Below the pieces are notes generated by a model that saw nothing but the letters and a program-made list of their open reading frames with translations, had not been told where the DNA came from and did no database searches. 64,000 bases of DNA from Armatimonadota bacterium (lineage in GTDB: Bacteria > Armatimonadota > Zipacnadia > JAUWAU01), in NCBI GenBank assembly GCA_030601885.1, contig JAUWAU010000015.1, forward strand, positions 1 to 64,000. Direction: 5' to 3'. Positions 61,349 to 64,000 of this stretch are shown here, piece after piece; the first letter of the stretch is position 1, and every line of letters begins with the position of its first letter. A program made the position numbers and the translations under genes.

Positions 61349-61603
61349 CTATGCGTTCGCTGCCGGCAAGTCCTGGTGGCCACCAGGCCCGGCAGTGCTC
61401 GCCAACCTCATGCCGACACGCACCATGTACGCCTCCACGGTCGCGCGGCACCGCATACACAGCGGCCCGGCGAGGCTGTCGGCGCAGTAGTCGCGCATAT
61501 CGCACAGCGCGCAGTGCGTGATGATGAAGGGCTCGCCGTCTTTGCGGCTCAATCGTAACGCCAGTCCAATGCCCCGTCTCGCCCCGTTGATGGTACTTGA
61601 CAA
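61349..61603 (-). CDS. Small zinc-ribbon-like protein
   Basis: Up to 84 residues. The middle HCALCDMRDYCADSLAGP and LCMRC has two CxxC pairs suited to zinc binding, followed by a short helix. No family recognised. It is the first minus-strand frame after the right end of the element and lies 87 bases before the primase gene. The start is unclear: TTG at 61603 reads through the leader motif, and TTG at 61552 is another choice. Probably a small regulator, if translated. Confidence 0.5.
   Translation of the reverse strand: MSSTINGARRGIGLALRLSRKDGEPFIITHCALCDMRDYCADSLAGPLCMRCRATVEAYMVRVGMRLASTAGPGGHQDLPAANA
61569..61586 (-). promoter_or_regulatory. Leader motif GGGGC-box pair, copy C
   Basis: Minus strand CGGGGCGAGACGGGGCAT, matching copies A and B closely. 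It heads the minus-strand operon near the right end of the element, upstream of the zinc-ribbon frame. Confidence 0.45.
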
Positions 61604-61625
61604 AGTGTTTCAGAGGGTGTAGGCT
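61597..61625 (+). promoter_or_regulatory. Candidate plus-strand promoter at the right end of the element
   Basis: TTGACA at 61597-61602, a 17-base spacer, then TAGGCT at 61620-61625. The -35 is perfect and the -10 is weak. It points at a short region ending in an intrinsic terminator. Confidence 0.4.
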
Positions 61626-61631
61626 GAGGGC

Positions 61632-61700
61632 CTATGGAGGGAGGCACAGTGCCTCCGGCTTACCCACCCTCACGCTCGCCACTGCAATGGCGAGCGTTTT
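61632..61700 (+). ncRNA. Candidate short RNA with dyad and intrinsic terminator
   Basis: Downstream of the candidate promoter lie a perfect 8-1-8 dyad, GGAGGCAC-A-GTGCCTCC (61640-61656), and a terminator hairpin, CGCTCGCCA-CTGCAA-TGGCGAGCG, followed by TTTT (61673-61700). No open frame fits between them. A transcript of about 65-70 bases is possible. The dyad could equally be an operator for a repressor controlling this end of the element. Confidence 0.35.
61673..61700 (+). terminator. Intrinsic terminator near the right end of the element
   Basis: Perfect nine-base stem CGCTCGCCA/TGGCGAGCG with a six-base loop and TTTT directly after it. It would end a short transcript from 61632 or shield the attR region. 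Confidence 0.7.
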
Positions 61701-61830
61701 CATTTCATCGGTGTCACGAACCACCGCCAGAATATAGTGCCATCCGTTATCGCGTTTTTGGCCCTTTCATGCCGCCGCACCGAGTTCGGCCGGGAAGCGC
61801 CGAATGAGCATGTAACCCTCGCCAGTAGAA

Positions 61831-61839
61831 GTCCTACGA
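61831..61839 (+). other. attR core of the integrated element
   Basis: Second copy of GTCCTACGA. The host gene continues to its right in the phase broken off at attL. To its left is element sequence, with an in-frame stop five bases before the repeat. Confidence 0.85.
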
Positions 61840-62734
61840 TGGGAAGAACTGGCAGCCGGTGCAGTGGGCAAAGGGCCGCGAGGTCTCGAAGCAGAGCGAC
61901 ACGCTCATGCTTCCGGAGTTCACCGAGGACACCGTCTACGTCGGGCACCAAGTCCCCATGTCCTACGAAGACATGGTCGAGATGATCGAGCTGTGGCAGC
62001 AGAGCCCCTACGTCAAGGTCCACATACTGGGACAGTCGCTGGGCGGAAGGAATCTGTATCGTCTGGAGATCACCGATCCGGATAGCCCTCACCCCGAGAG
62101 CGCCCGCTGGGTCCACTACTTCGCCAACCAGCACCCCGGCGAGCACAACTCCCAGTGGCGAATGGTGGGCATGATCGACTGGCTTCTCAGCGACGATGCC
62201 AGCGATTTCCGCCCGCGAAGCATCTGCCACTTCATCATCATGATGAGCCCGGACGCGCCCTCAAACGGCTGGTACCGCGTCAACGCCCAGGGAGTGGACA
62301 TGAATCGCTCCTACCGGGCCGAGGGCTCCGAAAGGGAGACGCAGGCGCACGAAGCCTACATTTGCCAGAGGGATCTTGAGCAGTTGATGGCCTCCGAAGC
62401 GCCGGTCACGACCGTGTGGAGCATGCACACCTGGGGCGGAATCGTGGAGCCCATCTGCACGCCGGGGCCCGAGATGGGCACCGAGGTGGGCCCGTGGACG
62501 GACCTGCGCGACATCATTGAGCGCAACGATCCGACAGACCTCGTGAAGCCCCTTGCCACGCGGAATGAATCCAAGTACGGTGGGAGAAGCTGGACCGACG
62601 GCCCCCACACCCAGTTCGGCATCACCGTCTTCCTCTGCGAGGGCGCCGGCGCAATCTACACAAAGCAGGAGAACCTGGATTCGGGCGTGGTCCTCATCAA
62701 GGGCCTCGCCGACTACTACGCAGGAACCAGGTAG
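61838..62734 (+). pseudogene. 3' half of the split M14 zinc carboxypeptidase gene
   Basis: Continues from attR as D-G-K-N-W-Q-P-V-Q-W and carries the whole peptidase domain. The zinc motif HPGE is in FANQHPGEHNSQW, the third zinc His is in WSMHTWGGIV, and the catalytic Glu is in FLCEGAGAI. VHILGQSLGGRNLYRLEITD opens the domain. Without the element, this and 47955-48292 make one exported carboxypeptidase with a CCP-like N-domain. In the present state the peptidase half has no signal peptide; translation could only start at an internal GTG such as 61859, so the gene is probably inactive. Confidence 0.85.
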
Positions 62735-62822
62735 CCGCAACCGTGTAGCGCAGCCGGAAAACCGCGAGACTGCCTGCAGTCTCACTGGTCATGCAATTCC
62801 GCTTGCCTGCCCTCTGCATACA

Positions 62823-62856
62823 CCCCGGGATCGCGCATCCCGGTCCCGGGGGTTTT
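62823..62856 (+). terminator. Terminator after the M14 gene
   Basis: CCCCGGGA and TCCCGGGG arms with a 13-base loop, followed by GGTTTT, 88 bases after the carboxypeptidase stop codon. The rest of 62735-62929 holds nothing I recognise. Confidence 0.65.
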
Positions 62857-62929
62857 CTGTGTTTGTGGCTGCGGGCGACGAGGACGCTGCAGGCTGGGGT
62901 GGTGGCGGCAGCCCTGTGGCCACCACCGA

Positions 62930-63502
62930 TTAGGTCGGCGGGGCCACGCCGATGGTGGCGTAATCGAACGGTTTGATGTCTGGGTCAGAGGCTAGAGCAC
63001 GGCATAATCGCTGGTCGTGGGTAACAAGGCAGCGTGCGCCACAATCCCTTGCCAGGGCGACATGGAAGGCATCGGCCGGCCACAGGCCACGATGCTTCAT
63101 CTCCCGGAAGGCTGGCTGGATGTGCTTCCCACCGCAGTCAACGAAGCACAGCCATGCCTGGCTGGTCAGATCGTTAAGGAACTTCTCCTGTTCGGGCCGA
63201 TGCTTCCTGAAAGCGGCGCTTTGCTCCGTCTTGTTGAGGCCCTTCCACGAGCCCTTTCCGTTAGCGTCCTCGTGATGAATTCGCGGCAGCACAAACAGGC
63301 ACTCCTGCACGACCAGCGCAGAACAGTATGCAACTGCATTGGACTTTGCCACCTCGGCCTGCAGTGCCCGCCACAGCAGGCGGGCCGCATGATGGCGCTT
63401 GTCGTTCCCATGGTGGGCGTCAACGAGAAAGCAGGCATCCAAGAAGACCGTATCGGAAACAGGGTACTGCCGGTTCAGAAGCGTTAGCGTCAGCGTGCCC
63501 AT
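62930..63502 (-). CDS. PIN-domain nuclease (VapC-like)
   Basis: 190 residues. The PIN-domain acidic residues are in VFLDACFLVDAHHG near residue 22, in ALVVQECLFVL, in LWPADAFHVALARD near residue 145 and in CLVTHDQRLCRAL. PIN domains are metal-dependent RNases, often the toxin of VapBC modules. At 190 residues it is longer than most VapC toxins, with an insert of about 40 residues between the second and third acids (KGSWKGLNKTEQSAAFRKHR). It is preceded, 24 bases upstream, by a gene that could encode its partner. Confidence 0.78.
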   Translation of the reverse strand: MGTLTLTLLNRQYPVSDTVFLDACFLVDAHHGNDKRHHAARLLWRALQAEVAKSNAVAYCSALVVQECLFVLPRIHHEDANGKGSWKGLNKTEQSAAFRKHRPEQEKFLNDLTSQAWLCFVDCGGKHIQPAFREMKHRGLWPADAFHVALARDCGARCLVTHDQRLCRALASDPDIKPFDYATIGVAPPT

Positions 63503-63526
63503 TGGCGCACTACACCTGCGCGTCGA

Positions 63527-64000
63527 TTACTGGTACAGGTCCTCATCTATGTCCTCCAGCATCTCTGCGGAGTCGAACTCACGGATGGTGTGCCCGCGGC
63601 CTACAAAGCGCTCAGCTTGCGCGCGGTGCTCGGGGGGCAGTTCGGCCAAGAGCCGCTGCTCCTCTGCTGCAATATGGCCGGGGAGCCCAGTCGGAGTGCT
63701 CGGTAGGTCGGCTCCGCCCACATGGGAAGGTATTCGAAATAGATCCCCGGCATCCATGATAATCAGCTCCAGGCCTTCCACCCTACTCTTGATGTCTATC
63801 ATATGGACCTGAAGGGGGACAGTCCACTCGGTGAATGAGCACCAACTCGGTGCCAACTGGTCTGCAGGCCTGTGCAAGAGCATGCCCTTTTCCTCCGTCT
63901 CCGGGAAGGCCGCACCAGCCAATTCATAGGATGGCGCACTCGGCTCCACCAGGAAGCAGAGATCTGGCAGGATCGTAGATTGCGACAGCGTGTACTCGTC
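63527..64000 (-). CDS. Hypothetical protein upstream of the PIN gene, start outside window
   Basis: The frame is open from the right window edge (DEYTLSQSTILPDLCFL...) to a stop at 63527, about 157 residues visible. The last 60 residues are acidic and helical (LLAELPPEHRAQAERFVGRG, SAEMLEDIDEDLYQ). I do not recognise a family. Close spacing to the PIN gene suggests a toxin-antitoxin or regulatory pair, but it is large for a VapB-type antitoxin. Confidence 0.5.
   Translation of the reverse strand, partial: DEYTLSQSTILPDLCFLVEPSAPSYELAGAAFPETEEKGMLLHRPADQLAPSWCSFTEWTVPLQVHMIDIKSRVEGLELIIMDAGDLFRIPSHVGGADLPSTPTGLPGHIAAEEQRLLAELPPEHRAQAERFVGRGHTIREFDSAEMLEDIDEDLYQ

Larger units (their letters stand above)
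48284..61839 (-). mobile_element. 13.5-kb integrated element with capsid and packaging genes but no recognisable portal or tail genes (satellite-like)
   Basis: Bounded by a 9-bp direct repeat inside an M14 carboxypeptidase gene. The recognised genes are all on the minus strand. In transcription order they are: small zinc-ribbon protein, primase-helicase, short serine recombinase, several small proteins, terminase large subunit, HTH protein, probable terminase small subunit, prohead protease, HK97-type capsid, MerR-like protein, large serine recombinase. An iteron array lies beside the primase gene. No portal, head-tail connector, tail, baseplate, holin or lysin is recognisable, and the space between genes is too small to hide a normal portal gene. 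The size and gene set match capsid-forming phage satellites more than a full phage. Confidence 0.8.

Noticed and set aside
48284..61839. The element considered as a complete temperate phage
   Set aside because: No recognisable portal, connector, tail, baseplate, holin or lysin, and too short for a tailed phage.
1..64000. tRNA, rRNA and tRNA-site integration
   Set aside because: I saw no cloverleaf or rRNA segment anywhere in the gaps; the integrated element uses a protein gene as its site.

Overview
The window reads as a piece of a GC-rich genome from an uncultured polysaccharide degrader. It carries eight sulfatase-family genes, several with twin-arginine-type leaders, plus many secreted lyases and glycosidases, and no SusC/SusD or TonB receptor pair. 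That profile fits sulfatase-rich lineages such as Planctomycetota, Lentisphaerota, Verrucomicrobiota, Hydrogenedentota or Armatimonadota. No marker gene is present, so the phylum cannot be fixed.

Layout: 1-60 is the start of an IS110-type transposase cut by the window edge. 169-4131 (+) is a catabolic operon of FGGY sugar kinase, amidohydrolase and FucI/AraA-like isomerase. 4216-9553 (-) holds a PL10-like pectic acid lyase, a LamG lipoprotein and two tandem, partly homogenised pectate lyases. 9978-16996 has TatD, two sulfatase-fold enzymes, a sirtuin, a HEAT-repeat protein and an aldo/keto reductase. 17075-24212 has a propeller protein resembling lambda-carrageenase architecture, a ChbG-type deacetylase, an amidohydrolase, a secreted nitrilase and a sugar isomerase. 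24370-37939 has five sulfatases alternating with GH5, GH141-like and nitrilase genes. 38377-47723 has a two-subunit E1 dehydrogenase, a Gfo/Idh oxidoreductase, a heparinase II/III-like lyase, a GHL6-type glycosidase and a further sulfatase-fold protein. The likely division of labour is that lyases and glycosidases cut a sulfated polysaccharide, sulfatases desulfate the products, and the isomerase, kinase and oxidoreductases take the sugars into central metabolism. Each substrate is inferred.

48284-61839 is the most interesting region: a 13.5-kb integrated element that splits an M14 carboxypeptidase gene in frame and is bounded by the 9-bp direct repeat GTCCTACGA. All its recognised genes lie on the minus strand: primase-helicase, a short serine recombinase, several small proteins, terminase large subunit, an HTH protein, a probable terminase small subunit, prohead protease, HK97-type major capsid protein, a MerR-like protein and a large serine recombinase at attL. 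No portal, connector, tail or lysis gene is recognisable. A symmetric iteron array lies just past the primase gene, and a GGGGC-type leader motif recurs before several genes. This looks like a capsid-forming phage satellite; a reduced prophage is the main alternative.

61838-64000 holds the displaced 3' half of the M14 gene, a terminator, a PIN-domain nuclease and a partner gene that runs off the right edge. Small dispersed hairpin repeats (three clear copies of one family plus a separate 96-bp palindrome) lie between genes of the chromosomal part.
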